The notes beneath the pieces were generated by a model. It did no database searches. It saw only the letters and a list, made by a program, of their open reading frames with translations, and was not told the origin of the DNA. Below are positions 1 through 6,978 of a DNA stretch of 24,929 nt, piece after piece. A program made the position numbers and the translations under genes. Source of the DNA: an uncultured Bacilli bacterium (lineage in GTDB: Bacteria > Bacillota_I > Bacilli_A > RF39 > UBA660); assembly GCA_951800155.1 (NCBI GenBank), contig CATOJL010000004.1, forward strand, positions 1 through 24,929, given 5' to 3'. Within the stretch, counting starts at the first letter, position 1. The number at the start of each line of letters is the position of its first letter.

Positions 1-2
1 AT

Positions 3-41
3 GTAGAAGATATAGATTATAGAAAAGGAAAATTAAAATGA
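3..41 (+). other. possible 3' end of an upstream ORF (partial)
   Basis: Frame 3 is open from the window edge to a TGA at 39-41 (tail VEDIDYRKGKLK). It could be the last codons of a gene lying upstream, but 12 codons is too little to judge. Bases 42-126 then hold no convincing gene: several short open stretches in all three frames are broken by stops. Confidence 0.2.
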
Positions 42-126
42 TGGTGAAGAGGAAGAGTTAGAATAGGTATGTTATTATTCCAATTCAATATATGTTAATA
101 ATCAAGGATATTACTCAAAAAGGGTA

Positions 127-155
127 TTGACAAACAGATAATTACATTATATAAT
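127..155 (+). promoter_or_regulatory. consensus sigma-70/SigA promoter of the infC operon
   Basis: TTGACA (127-132) and TATAAT (150-155) are both perfect consensus hexamers separated by exactly 17 nt. Transcription should begin near 162. This gives a leader of about 230 nt before infC. Confidence 0.8.
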
Positions 156-161
156 TTATCT

Positions 162-394
162 TGTATTCAAAGGAAAGAAGAAGTTCCACTTCTCACCCGA
201 TTGCGAAAAGCTCTGGGTAAAAAGCTAAAATTCATAAAGATTATAAAAGTTTACATTCTATCCTAGTTTATATGTGATCTGTTCTAAAGAATTAGATAAA
301 TTCTTAGGAATTAATCATAGAGTATATGTGAAAAATGAAGACTTATAAGAAATAAATATGATAATAGCAAAGTGGACCTTCGGTTCACTTTTTT
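162..394 (+). promoter_or_regulatory. infC leader, probable L20-type autoregulatory leader
   Basis: This long 5' leader lies between a consensus promoter and infC-rpmI-rplT. It holds a hairpin AGAAG/CTTCT (176-180 with 188-192), an ACCC/GGGT pairing (195-198 with 215-218) around a CTTCTCACCC segment, a hairpin CTAAAGAATT/AATTCTTAG (284-307), and a terminator hairpin at 370-394 directly before the infC ribosome binding site. Position, operon and terminator-type ending match the Firmicutes L20 leader, in which excess L20 binds the mRNA and causes premature termination. The family assignment rests on context and remembered motif features, not on a covariance-model search. Confidence 0.6.
370..394 (+). 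terminator. intrinsic terminator/attenuator before infC
   Basis: A 9-bp stem (370-378 with 382-390, one G-T wobble) closes a TTC loop and runs into six T (389-394). It ends two bases before the infC ribosome binding site at 397-402. All infC transcription from the 127-155 promoter must read through it, so it is best seen as the regulated attenuator of the leader. Confidence 0.75.
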
Positions 395-409
395 ATGGAG
401 GTGTTAGGT

Positions 410-937
410 ATCGCAAATAAGGAGAAGGATTTGTTTATTAATGAGCAGATTCGTGCGAAAGAAGTTATGGTCATAGGACCAAATGGTGAACAATTAGGCA
501 TTAAAAGTATTCAAGATGCTAGGACGTTAGCAACATATGCAGGATTTGATTTAGTCATGATGAGTAATGGAAATCCTCCAGTGTGTAAAATTATGGACTA
601 TAATAAGTTTAAATACGAAAACAAGAAAAAACAAAAAGAAAATTTAAAGAAGCAACGAGAAACGAATCTAGAGGTAAAGGAATACAGACTATCTGTAACC
701 ATTGATGTGCACGATTTTGATACGCGTGTACGTAACTCATCGAAATACCTAGAAAAAGGACATAAGATAAAAGTTTCTGTTAAGTTCAAAGGAAGAGAAC
801 TTGCTCATCCTGAACGAGGTAGGGATGTGCTTATGCGATTTGCTGAGGCGACAGAGGCTTTGGCAGAAGTTGAACAAAAACCAAAATTAGATGGTAAGTT
901 TATGACAATGGTACTTGCACCTAAAAAAGATAAGTAG
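410..937 (+). CDS. infC: translation initiation factor IF-3
   Basis: IF3 binds the 30S subunit and enforces start-codon and initiator-tRNA selection. The N-terminal domain carries the family signature INEQIRAKEV and GPNGEQLGIKS, followed by VCKIMDYNKFKYE and a lysine-rich linker; the C-terminal domain includes VSVKFKGRELAHPERG. Length (about 175 residues) is normal. The start chosen is ATC at 410. GGAGGT (397-402) sits 7 nt upstream of it, and this leaves ANKEKDLFINEQIR, matching the family N-terminus. The in-frame ATG at 395 lies at the end of the terminator T run, upstream of that ribosome binding site, so it is unlikely. A TTG at 431 behind AAGGAG (419-424) is a second alternative. IF3 genes classically start with AUU or AUC, which IF3 itself discriminates against, giving autoregulation. 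First gene of infC-rpmI-rplT. Confidence 0.95.
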   Translation: MANKEKDLFINEQIRAKEVMVIGPNGEQLGIKSIQDARTLATYAGFDLVMMSNGNPPVCKIMDYNKFKYENKKKQKENLKKQRETNLEVKEYRLSVTIDVHDFDTRVRNSSKYLEKGHKIKVSVKFKGRELAHPERGRDVLMRFAEATEALAEVEQKPKLDGKFMTMVLAPKKDK

Positions 938-948
938 GAGGATTAGTA

Positions 949-1149
949 ATGGCAAAGAATAAGATGAAAACACATAAGGCTACAAGTAAAATATGTAAGG
1001 TTAGACCTGGTGGAACAATTAAAATTGGTGTTTCAAAAGCAAATCATAATACAGGAAAACAATCATCAGCTTCAAAACGAAACAAGAGAAAAGGCGGAAC
1101 TTTAAGTTCTTCAGATTACAAAAGACTTAAAGATGTTTTAGGAAAGTAG
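949..1149 (+). CDS. rpmI: 50S ribosomal protein L35
   Basis: Small basic large-subunit protein of 66 residues. The family pattern is clear: MAKNKMKTHKATSKICKV at the N-terminus, a central HNTGKQSSASKRNKRKG stretch and a C-terminal SDYKRLKDVLGK. Lys plus Arg content is very high, as expected for an rRNA-binding protein. AGGAGGA at 936-942 gives a strong ribosome binding site 11 nt after the infC stop. The standard partner is rplT, 8 nt downstream, so regulation should be shared with infC through the leader. Confidence 0.95.
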   Translation: MAKNKMKTHKATSKICKVRPGGTIKIGVSKANHNTGKQSSASKRNKRKGGTLSSSDYKRLKDVLGK

Positions 1150-1157
1150 GGATTTAA

Positions 1158-1712
1158 ATGGCAAGAGTTAAAGGTGGCACAATACATCGTGCACGTCGTA
1201 AAAAAGTAATGAAACAAGCCAAAGGATATTTTGGTAGTAAGCATAGATTATATAAGTCTGCAAAAGAACAAGTTATGCATTCAGGGGCATATGCATACCG
1301 TGATAGAAGACAAAAGAAAAGAGATTTCAGAAAACTTTGGATTACACGTATCAATGCTGCATGTAGAGAAAATGAGATCAGCTATTCTAAATTCATGAAT
1401 GGACTTAAATTAGCAGGAGTGACAGTAAACCGTAAAATGCTTGCAGAAGTTGCAATTGATAATCCAGAAACTTTTACAAATTTAGTTTCTATTGCTAAAT
1501 CAGCTTTAAATGGAGAAGGAAAAGCTCCTAAAAAGGAAACAAAAGAAGTTGCCAAGAAAATTGTAAAAGAGGATATAGTAAAAGAAACGAAGGAAGAGGA
1601 AACTGATTTAGCAAAAAAAACCGTAGTTGAGCTTAAGGAATTAGCAAAACAAAAAGGAATTGAAGGCTATACAACAATGAAAAAAGCAGAATTAATAGAT
1701 GCTTTAAAATAA
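1158..1712 (+). CDS. rplT: 50S ribosomal protein L20 with a Rho-N-like C-terminal extension
   Basis: L20 is an early 23S rRNA-binding assembly protein and, in Firmicutes, the repressor of its own operon. Residues 1-117 are a complete L20 ([16 protein letters not shown] start, [34 protein letters not shown], then [18 protein letters not shown]). The family normally ends near 118 residues. This protein continues to 184 with a charged Lys/Glu linker (118-149) and a compact C-terminal module (150-184; [18 protein letters not shown], then [13 protein letters not shown]). That module has the pattern of the Rho N-terminal/SAP-like helix-extended-loop-helix nucleic-acid-binding domain. The reading frame is continuous and ends at a terminator, so the tail is genuine rather than a frameshift. 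The role of the tail is unknown; RNA contact is inference. Confidence 0.95.
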   Translation: MARVKGGTIHRARRKKVMKQAKGYFGSKHRLYKSAKEQVMHSGAYAYRDRRQKKRDFRKLWITRINAACRENEISYSKFMNGLKLAGVTVNRKMLAEVAIDNPETFTNLVSIAKSALNGEGKAPKKETKEVAKKIVKEDIVKETKEEETDLAKKTVVELKELAKQKGIEGYTTMKKAELIDALK

Positions 1713-1723
1713 TTCATTCAGAA

Positions 1724-1762
1724 CAAAGAAAAAGGGTAGATAAAATACTCTTTTTTCTTTGG
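1724..1762 (+). terminator. terminator after rplT
   Basis: The inverted repeat 1724-1738 / 1746-1761 has a seven-base loop GATAAAA. Its core is AAAGGGTA/TACTCTTT, with the outer CAAAG/CTTTG arms closing it. The descending arm includes a T6 run. It ends the infC-rpmI-rplT operon. Confidence 0.7.
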
Positions 1763-1793
1763 TAAATTGTTACTGAGAAGCATTTTTATATAC

Positions 1794-1822
1794 TTGTTAA
1801 AAGAAAAAGCAAATGCTATAAT
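1794..1822 (+). promoter_or_regulatory. promoter of dnaD-nth
   Basis: TTGTTA (1794-1799), a 17-nt spacer, and TATAAT (1817-1822) preceded by TG at 1814-1815, an extended -10 element. It lies 25 nt before the dnaD start. Confidence 0.7.
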
Positions 1823-1846
1823 AATTACAAGGGAGAAAAGATATAC

Positions 1847-2503
1847 ATGACAGAGAAAATTTTAACGATTATAGAAAAAGGAGATTATCGGATTCCATTT
1901 CAATTGTTTAAAAATTATAAGGCTTTTGGATTAACGGAGAAGGATTTGATTTTTTTAATCTATTTCATCAATGAAGAGAAGAATTTTAATCCTAAAAAAA
2001 TGTGCTCTGTTTTAGGATGTTCACAAATAGAACTTTTAGAAGAAATTGACAACTTATCTTCGAAAGGAGTTTTAGAATTAAAGTTGACAGATACACAACC
2101 AAAAGAAGAGATGATTCTTTTGGATAATCTTTATAAAAAATTAGTTACTTCTATTACACAAATGGATTCTATTTCTTACGAAGAAGAAAAGAAAACTATT
2201 TATGATTTATTCGAACAAGAATTTTCTAGGACTTTATCGCCAATTGAGTATGAACTTATTGGAGGTTGGTTAGAAGCAGGTTATAGTGAGGAAATGGTTT
2301 CTTTAGCTTTAAAAGAAGCTGTTTATAATGGAGCTACGCGACTTACCTATATTGATAAAATTTTATATGATTGGAAAAAGAAGGGAATTCAAAACAAAGC
2401 AGATTATGAAAAAGAGAAGATGCGTTTTCAAAATAATAAAAGGGAGATAAAACCAAAAAAGGAACTTTTGGATTATGACTGGTTAAATGAAAAATGTGAA
2501 TAG
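1847..2503 (+). CDS. dnaD: DnaD-type primosomal replication protein
   Basis: In Firmicutes DnaD acts with DnaA, DnaB and DnaI in helicase loading at the origin and at restart forks. The 218-residue protein has the expected two parts. An N-terminal winged-helix region (about 1-85) includes FGLTEKDLIFLIYF and a recognition-helix-like stretch KKMCSVLGCSQIELLEEI. A C-terminal DnaB_2/DDBH2 domain (about 118-180) carries LSPIEYELIGGWLEAGYSEE, then the helix ending in TYIDKILYDWKKKGI, the most conserved part of the family. A charged tail follows. The start is ATG behind GGGAGAAAAG. Its last 17 nt overlap nth in another frame, a neighbourhood known from Bacillus that supports the call. Confidence 0.88.
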   Translation: MTEKILTIIEKGDYRIPFQLFKNYKAFGLTEKDLIFLIYFINEEKNFNPKKMCSVLGCSQIELLEEIDNLSSKGVLELKLTDTQPKEEMILLDNLYKKLVTSITQMDSISYEEEKKTIYDLFEQEFSRTLSPIEYELIGGWLEAGYSEEMVSLALKEAVYNGATRLTYIDKILYDWKKKGIQNKADYEKEKMRFQNNKREIKPKKELLDYDWLNEKCE

Positions 2504-3116
2504 AATTTTAGAATATTTTGATGAACTAATACCCAATCCACACTGTGAACTTGTATATCATAAAGACTATGAACTTTTGATTGCTGTGATGTTAAGTGCA
2601 CAGACAACAGATAAAAGAGTAAATCAAGTGACAAGCGTTTTATTTCAAAAATACCCAACATTAGAATCTCTTTCGAAGGCCAATATTTACGATATCGAAG
2701 AAATAATAAGGCCACTGGGAACTTTCAAAAGGAAAGCTGTCAATGTGCAGGAGATTGCTTACCGTTTATTGAAAGAACAAAATGGAAAAGTTCCTAGTGA
2801 TAGAGCCTATTTAGAAACCCTTGCAGGGGTGGGACGAAAAACGACAAATGTTGTTTTATCTGAATTATATCGTGTTCCCGTTATGGCTGTTGATACACAT
2901 GTAGAAAGGGTTAGCAAACGATTAGGCTTAGCAAAGCCACAAGATCATGTACTCGAGGTTGAAAGAAAGTTGACAAGAAAGATACCAAAAGAAAGAATTC
3001 CGAGTACCCATCATCAATTTATTTTGTTTGGAAGATACTATTGTAAAGCGATCTCTCCCTTATGTGAAAATTGTAAATTAAAAGATATTTGTAAAAAAGA
3101 AAAACTCTCTATTTGA
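2487..3116 (+). CDS. nth: endonuclease III (DNA glycosylase/AP lyase)
   Basis: This bifunctional base-excision-repair enzyme removes oxidised pyrimidines and nicks the abasic site. The helix-hairpin-helix LAGVGRKTTNVV (112-123) carries the catalytic lysine K118, and VDTHV carries the catalytic aspartate D136. The C-terminus has the [4Fe-4S] ligands C186, C193, C196 and C202 with the exact C-x6-C-x2-C-x5-C spacing. Length 209 is normal. The gene starts inside dnaD without a good ribosome binding site, so translation is probably coupled to dnaD. Its TGA lies inside a terminator hairpin shared with the convergent ponA-type gene. Confidence 0.96.
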   Translation: MKNVNRILEYFDELIPNPHCELVYHKDYELLIAVMLSAQTTDKRVNQVTSVLFQKYPTLESLSKANIYDIEEIIRPLGTFKRKAVNVQEIAYRLLKEQNGKVPSDRAYLETLAGVGRKTTNVVLSELYRVPVMAVDTHVERVSKRLGLAKPQDHVLEVERKLTRKIPKERIPSTHHQFILFGRYYCKAISPLCENCKLKDICKKEKLSI

Positions 3117-3124
3117 GAGTTTTT
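3100..3124. terminator. bidirectional terminator between nth and the PBP gene
   Basis: Perfect 10-bp inverted repeat AAAAACTCTC (3100-3109) / GAGAGTTTTT (3115-3124) with loop TATTT. It has a T run at the 3' side on the plus strand and a T-rich continuation on the minus strand. It contains the nth stop (3114-3116) and touches the PBP stop (complement of 3123-3125), so it serves both converging genes. Confidence 0.8.
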
Positions 3125-6100
3125 ATGGTATAACAATTGTTCTTTTCAAAACATTGGTGAAATCTTTATACGTAATGGTATATTCTGCTGTATATGTTCC
3201 AGGTGTATTTAATAAATCAATTGTGATTTCTCCATCAACACTATTTATATATTTTGTTGTAATGGTTGCATTTAAAGTAACATCCTTATCATCTTCAAAG
3301 ACAGAAACGCCATCTTCTGTATACGCACCAGTCCAAACATATGGATTTGTTCCAATAAGTTCAGCTCGAATGATAGGCTTTACATTTCCTAATTCTAATT
3401 TAACGGTTGTTCCATCACTTGCATTGGAAGAAAATATAGAATAAGAGGATTTAATGATATAAGTATCGGTTGAGTTTGTTGTTACTTGGAAAGAAGAAGT
3501 TGTATTTGCTGTTGTATCAATAAGACTTAAAGTTCCATCTGCACCAACTGCGTATATTTTATATACCACAGAACCAATATACTTATTATTATATTCTTTT
3601 CGCTCATTTAGCGGAATGGCTGTGTTTTTCCAGAAGGTAGAAAAGAATTTTTGTAATGCTTCCTCATCAATTGCCTCTGGTGTCTTAATTGGTGTCCATG
3701 AGAGAGTAGCTGTATTATTTTCAACAGAACCTTTTGCATCTGTTACATTTTCCAATTTAGCATATCTTGTTGATACTTCTGTAGGTTCCGTTCCTTTTTT
3801 AAATAACTCTGTAACCTTCATATCACTTGGTGTAAATTCACTTGGAAGTTTTGCTGGATAAGTTTCATTTTCAATTTCCACTTTGATAACACTACTTGGC
3901 ATTTTAATGTCTGATCCTTTTTTAAAGAATCCTTGCGCTACTTTTTGAAATAATTTTCTATGATAAATTTCATTTCCCATATTGAAACATTTCTTACAGT
4001 AGTTTGGTTTTGAAGAATCTTTTGTTTGATGTACTGTTTCATATCCATACCAAACAGAAATCGTATAATCAGGGGATACACCATTTACCCAGTAATCATT
4101 GATTGCATTTGCAGGAATTCCTTTTGCTTTCTTGGTGGCCTCATCAAAATTTGTCGTTCCCGTTTTTGCTCCATAAGTGGCACCATTCACATTATATTGA
4201 TTTCCTAGACCATATTTTGCAGAAGATTTTAGCATATCATACACCATATAGGCTGTATCTTCTCCCATGGCTCTTTTTTTGTTGCTTTTATTTTCAATCG
4301 TTTCTCCTGTGTTTCGGAAGGTAACTTTTGTATAGCTGTATGGTTCGATATAGTAACCTCCATTTCCAAAGGAAGCATAAGCTGCTGCCATAGCAAGAGG
4401 GGATTCTCCTGTGTAACCACCAATGGAATGGGCTTCGTGAATACTTCCTCCACTGCCTTCTGGATGTAGTCCTAAGTTAGTTACAAATTTTTTCACATTT
4501 TCATTTTTATTCATTTGGAAAGCTTTTAGAGCAGATATATTTCTAGAATGCGCTAAGGCGGTTCGAGCGGTTACGAAACCTTCATATTTCATATCCCAGT
4601 TATTGATTGTTTTTCCATTGGAATAGGTATATTTTTCATCGACAAATGGATCATAGGTTGACCAATTTTCATATTCAATACCAGGACCATAATCGTATAA
4701 TGGCTTGGCAGTGGAACCAATTTGATTTTTGGTATCAACAGCAGTATTAAATCCACGTTTTACTGTTTTTTCAGGTCTTCCTCCGCCTATTGCCTGAATA
4801 GCGCCTGTTTGTGTATCAATTACTGCAATTCCTGCTGTAACTTCTTCATTTTCCCATTTCCATGATTCACCACTCATAATATCATTAATATAATTTTGCT
4901 TATCAGGATCCATTGTTGTCCAAATTTCCATGGCATTTGCGTATGGATTTCCATTTTCTTTAAAATCTTCTTCTAATTCAGAAATAAGTGCATTGATAAA
5001 AGATAAATATTTTGTTTCATCTTCCGAATCACTATGTTTTTTTACTAATAAATCTGTAACAGGAATAGCTAAAGCTGCTTTTTTCTCTTCTTCGGTAATA
5101 TAACCATGTCGTACCATTAAGTTTAATACAGTTTTACGACGTTGCTCTGTAGCTTCTGGATTGACTAATGGGTCATATTTTCCCGGAAGTTGGAAAAGCC
5201 CTGCTAAAATGGAAGCTTCTGCTAAGTTGATATCACTTACAGATTTTCCAAAATAGGTTTGTGAAGCTTGTTCAACTCCATAAGCTCCCCCTCCTAAATA
5301 GTACGAATTAACATAAAATTCCATAATTTCTTGTTTTGTATATTTTTTTTCAATTTGTTCTAAAGACATATAAACATCGGTGAATTTACGAATAATTCCT
5401 TTCATTCCTTTTGATGTTTTATCTTGTGAAACATCGTTTTTAGAAACTTGCATTGTAATTGTAGAAGCTCCTCCTGCATCAATGCCAGCTAATTGTTGAA
5501 GAGTTGCTTTGATGAATCTTGCCCAGTCTACACCACTATGTTCAAAAAATCTGGAATCTTCAGTAGCAACAATCGCATTAATTAATACTTCAGGTAGATC
5601 CTCATAAGTTATATTCTCCCTTTTTTGTGCTCCCAATTTTGCAAATGCATTTCCATGAACATCATATAAAACAGAAGATTCCTGTTTATATAAATTATTT
5701 GGATTGAACGTAGGAGCATTTTTAGCGATATAATTGATGAATAAACCAACTGCTATGAATCCTAAGAAACAGCAGATAAAAAAGATAACGATTAGAATTT
5801 TTATGATTTTTTTCCACATTTTCTTCTTTTTCTTGTCTTTTTTCTTTTTTTCTTTGCTCTTTTTCTCCTTGCTCTTTTCCTTTTTAGGAGGTTCTCCTTT
5901 TTCCTTTACTTCTTTTGCTATTTTCTGTTTTGGATGATTTATATGAGTCTTTTTTTCTTTTTTCTTTACTTTTTGAATAAGTAGGGGTGCAAATAGAATT
6001 GCATCACAAGAACCTATAATCAAAAAAGAAAGAAATGGATTTATAGAAATACATCCTAAAATAAAGGCTGCTAGACTTACAATTCCAATAATAATATTTT

Positions 6101-6128
6101 CCTTATTCTTTTTCATAAATTCTTTCAT
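3123..6128 (-). CDS. ponA: class A penicillin-binding protein (PBP1-type transglycosylase/transpeptidase)
   Basis: Bifunctional peptidoglycan synthase of 1001 residues, longer than usual. N-terminus: two hydrophobic segments (about 12-29 and 31-50), a very lysine-rich cytoplasmic stretch (53-107), then the usual anchor (about 108-134). GT51 transglycosylase: catalytic E190 in ATEDSRFFEHSGVDW, GGASTITMQVSKND (219-232), and YLGGGAYGVEQASQTYFGK. Transpeptidase: S472-T-A-K475, S528-R-N530, and K655-T-G-T658. A CxxC pair (C711/C714) follows. The C-terminus (about 780-1001) adds an Fn3-like and an Ig-like beta domain, probably wall-binding. ITMQ replaces the common ITQQ. AAGGAG lies 8 nt before the start, and the start overlaps recU by four bases (ATGA), so the two are co-transcribed as in Bacillus. 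Confidence 0.93.
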   Translation of the reverse strand: MKEFMKKNKENIIIGIVSLAAFILGCISINPFLSFLIIGSCDAILFAPLLIQKVKKKEKKTHINHPKQKIAKEVKEKGEPPKKEKSKEKKSKEKKKKDKKKKKMWKKIIKILIVIFFICCFLGFIAVGLFINYIAKNAPTFNPNNLYKQESSVLYDVHGNAFAKLGAQKRENITYEDLPEVLINAIVATEDSRFFEHSGVDWARFIKATLQQLAGIDAGGASTITMQVSKNDVSQDKTSKGMKGIIRKFTDVYMSLEQIEKKYTKQEIMEFYVNSYYLGGGAYGVEQASQTYFGKSVSDINLAEASILAGLFQLPGKYDPLVNPEATEQRRKTVLNLMVRHGYITEEEKKAALAIPVTDLLVKKHSDSEDETKYLSFINALISELEEDFKENGNPYANAMEIWTTMDPDKQNYINDIMSGESWKWENEEVTAGIAVIDTQTGAIQAIGGGRPEKTVKRGFNTAVDTKNQIGSTAKPLYDYGPGIEYENWSTYDPFVDEKYTYSNGKTINNWDMKYEGFVTARTALAHSRNISALKAFQMNKNENVKKFVTNLGLHPEGSGGSIHEAHSIGGYTGESPLAMAAAYASFGNGGYYIEPYSYTKVTFRNTGETIENKSNKKRAMGEDTAYMVYDMLKSSAKYGLGNQYNVNGATYGAKTGTTNFDEATKKAKGIPANAINDYWVNGVSPDYTISVWYGYETVHQTKDSSKPNYCKKCFNMGNEIYHRKLFQKVAQGFFKKGSDIKMPSSVIKVEIENETYPAKLPSEFTPSDMKVTELFKKGTEPTEVSTRYAKLENVTDAKGSVENNTATLSWTPIKTPEAIDEEALQKFFSTFWKNTAIPLNERKEYNNKYIGSVVYKIYAVGADGTLSLIDTTANTTSSFQVTTNSTDTYIIKSSYSIFSSNASDGTTVKLELGNVKPIIRAELIGTNPYVWTGAYTEDGVSVFEDDKDVTLNATITTKYINSVDGEITIDLLNTPGTYTAEYTITYKDFTNVLKRTIVIP

Positions 6129-6694
6129 ACGCTTTCTCCTTTAAAAAATAGAGTATCAATGCTTTCTAAATAATCGAGTCGTGGTTGATACTTTTCTTTA
6201 ATTATATGCCCTTTTTCTTCAAAATAGGAAAGAGGGATCGATTTTCTTTTCATCGTTTCTAAAAATTCTAAGAAATCCTTTCCTTCTAATAGAAAAGTTT
6301 TATTATACTTTATGAAACGTATGATTAAAAAACCAATACCCCCGTGTTTCATAATCAATTTTAAATGTTCTATTTGATGAACATGAATATTTGCTAAAGG
6401 AAAATAATCAAGTTTCGTTTCTTTCGCTTCAAAGTCAATATATTTTCCTCTATATACACCATTATAATCGGTTGTAGAAGGTGTTTTGAAATAGGCCTCT
6501 TTAATCACTGCTTCTATTCGTGATGGATAATCTACTTTGGAAATAGTAATTGGAGTTGGCTTTTTATAAATGACAGCTCTATTCTGTAATCTATAAAATG
6601 TATTTGTATCGTTTAAGTCATTTTCTAAGCACATTCCTCTATTTCCATAAAGAATTGATTTTTTGCCTTCTTTAAAACCTCTTACATAGTGCAT
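6125..6694 (-). CDS. recU: Holliday junction resolvase RecU
   Basis: RecU cleaves four-way junctions during recombination and chromosome segregation in Firmicutes. Family blocks are all present: YGNRGMCLENDLNDTN, a KKPTPITI strand, and the nuclease core KEAYFKTPSTTDYNGVYRGK followed by YIDFEAKETK with the acidic and lysine metal-site residues. FPLANIHVHQIEHLK and the C-terminal PRLDYLESI follow. The frame is open to an ATG at 6748, but a good promoter (-10 at 6711-6716) overlaps that stretch. The likely start is therefore ATG at 6694 (about 189 residues) behind GGTGA, or ATG at 6706. The gene overlaps the downstream PBP gene by 4 nt. Confidence 0.93.
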   Translation of the reverse strand: MHYVRGFKEGKKSILYGNRGMCLENDLNDTNTFYRLQNRAVIYKKPTPITISKVDYPSRIEAVIKEAYFKTPSTTDYNGVYRGKYIDFEAKETKLDYFPLANIHVHQIEHLKLIMKHGGIGFLIIRFIKYNKTFLLEGKDFLEFLETMKRKSIPLSYFEEKGHIIKEKYQPRLDYLESIDTLFFKGESV

Positions 6695-6710
6695 TGCAAT
6701 CACCATTTCT

Positions 6711-6738
6711 ATTATACTATAAGTATCCCTTTTTGCAA
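6711..6738 (-). promoter_or_regulatory. promoter of recU-ponA
   Basis: On the minus strand TTGCAA (6738-6733), a 16-nt spacer, and a perfect TATAAT (6716-6711). Transcription would begin near 6704, giving a leader of only about ten bases before the 6694 start. Confidence 0.6.
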
Positions 6739-6819
6739 ACCCAAACACTAGTTTTTTCTAATTTTGTCGAAAACAGCAAATGGTTTTTAAATTATGGTAA
6801 AGTAACATCAGGTGATGGT

Positions 6820-6924
6820 ATGAAGGATAAGAAATTGATAGAAGTAAATACCCTATTTGATTTGATGATAGAAGATGTGAGTTATATTAAACGGTTTACG
6901 ATTTCAAATAGTATTAAAAAATGA
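6820..6924 (+). CDS. possible small ORF, 34 residues, unknown
   Basis: ATG at 6820 lies 4 nt after AGGTGAT and opens a 34-codon frame (starts MKDKKLIEVNTLFDLMIEDV). The composition is like a real acidic/basic helical peptide, and the frame ends just before the promoter of the next gene. I recognise no family, and the upstream -35/-10 elements are poor. It could equally be a chance ORF. Confidence 0.3.
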   Translation: MKDKKLIEVNTLFDLMIEDVSYIKRFTISNSIKK

Positions 6925-6926
6925 GG

Positions 6927-6955
6927 TTGCTTTCTAAGGGAGGAAATGGTAAAAT
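6927..6955 (+). promoter_or_regulatory. promoter of the YebC-family gene
   Basis: TTGCTT (6927-6932), a 17-nt spacer, and TAAAAT (6950-6955, five of six consensus bases). It lies 23 nt before the start codon; the leader holds AGGAGGT. Confidence 0.55.
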
Positions 6956-6978
6956 AACAGTACCTAGGAGGTATAGAT

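Noticed and set aside
102..348. Open coding-like stretches over the infC leader (frame 3, 102-266; frame 1, 262-348), which together look like a frameshifted protein fragment.
   Set aside because: No start codon with a ribosome binding site, no recognisable family, and the region holds a perfect promoter plus leader hairpins. Open frames of 30-55 codons can occur by chance. Decayed coding sequence is not excluded.
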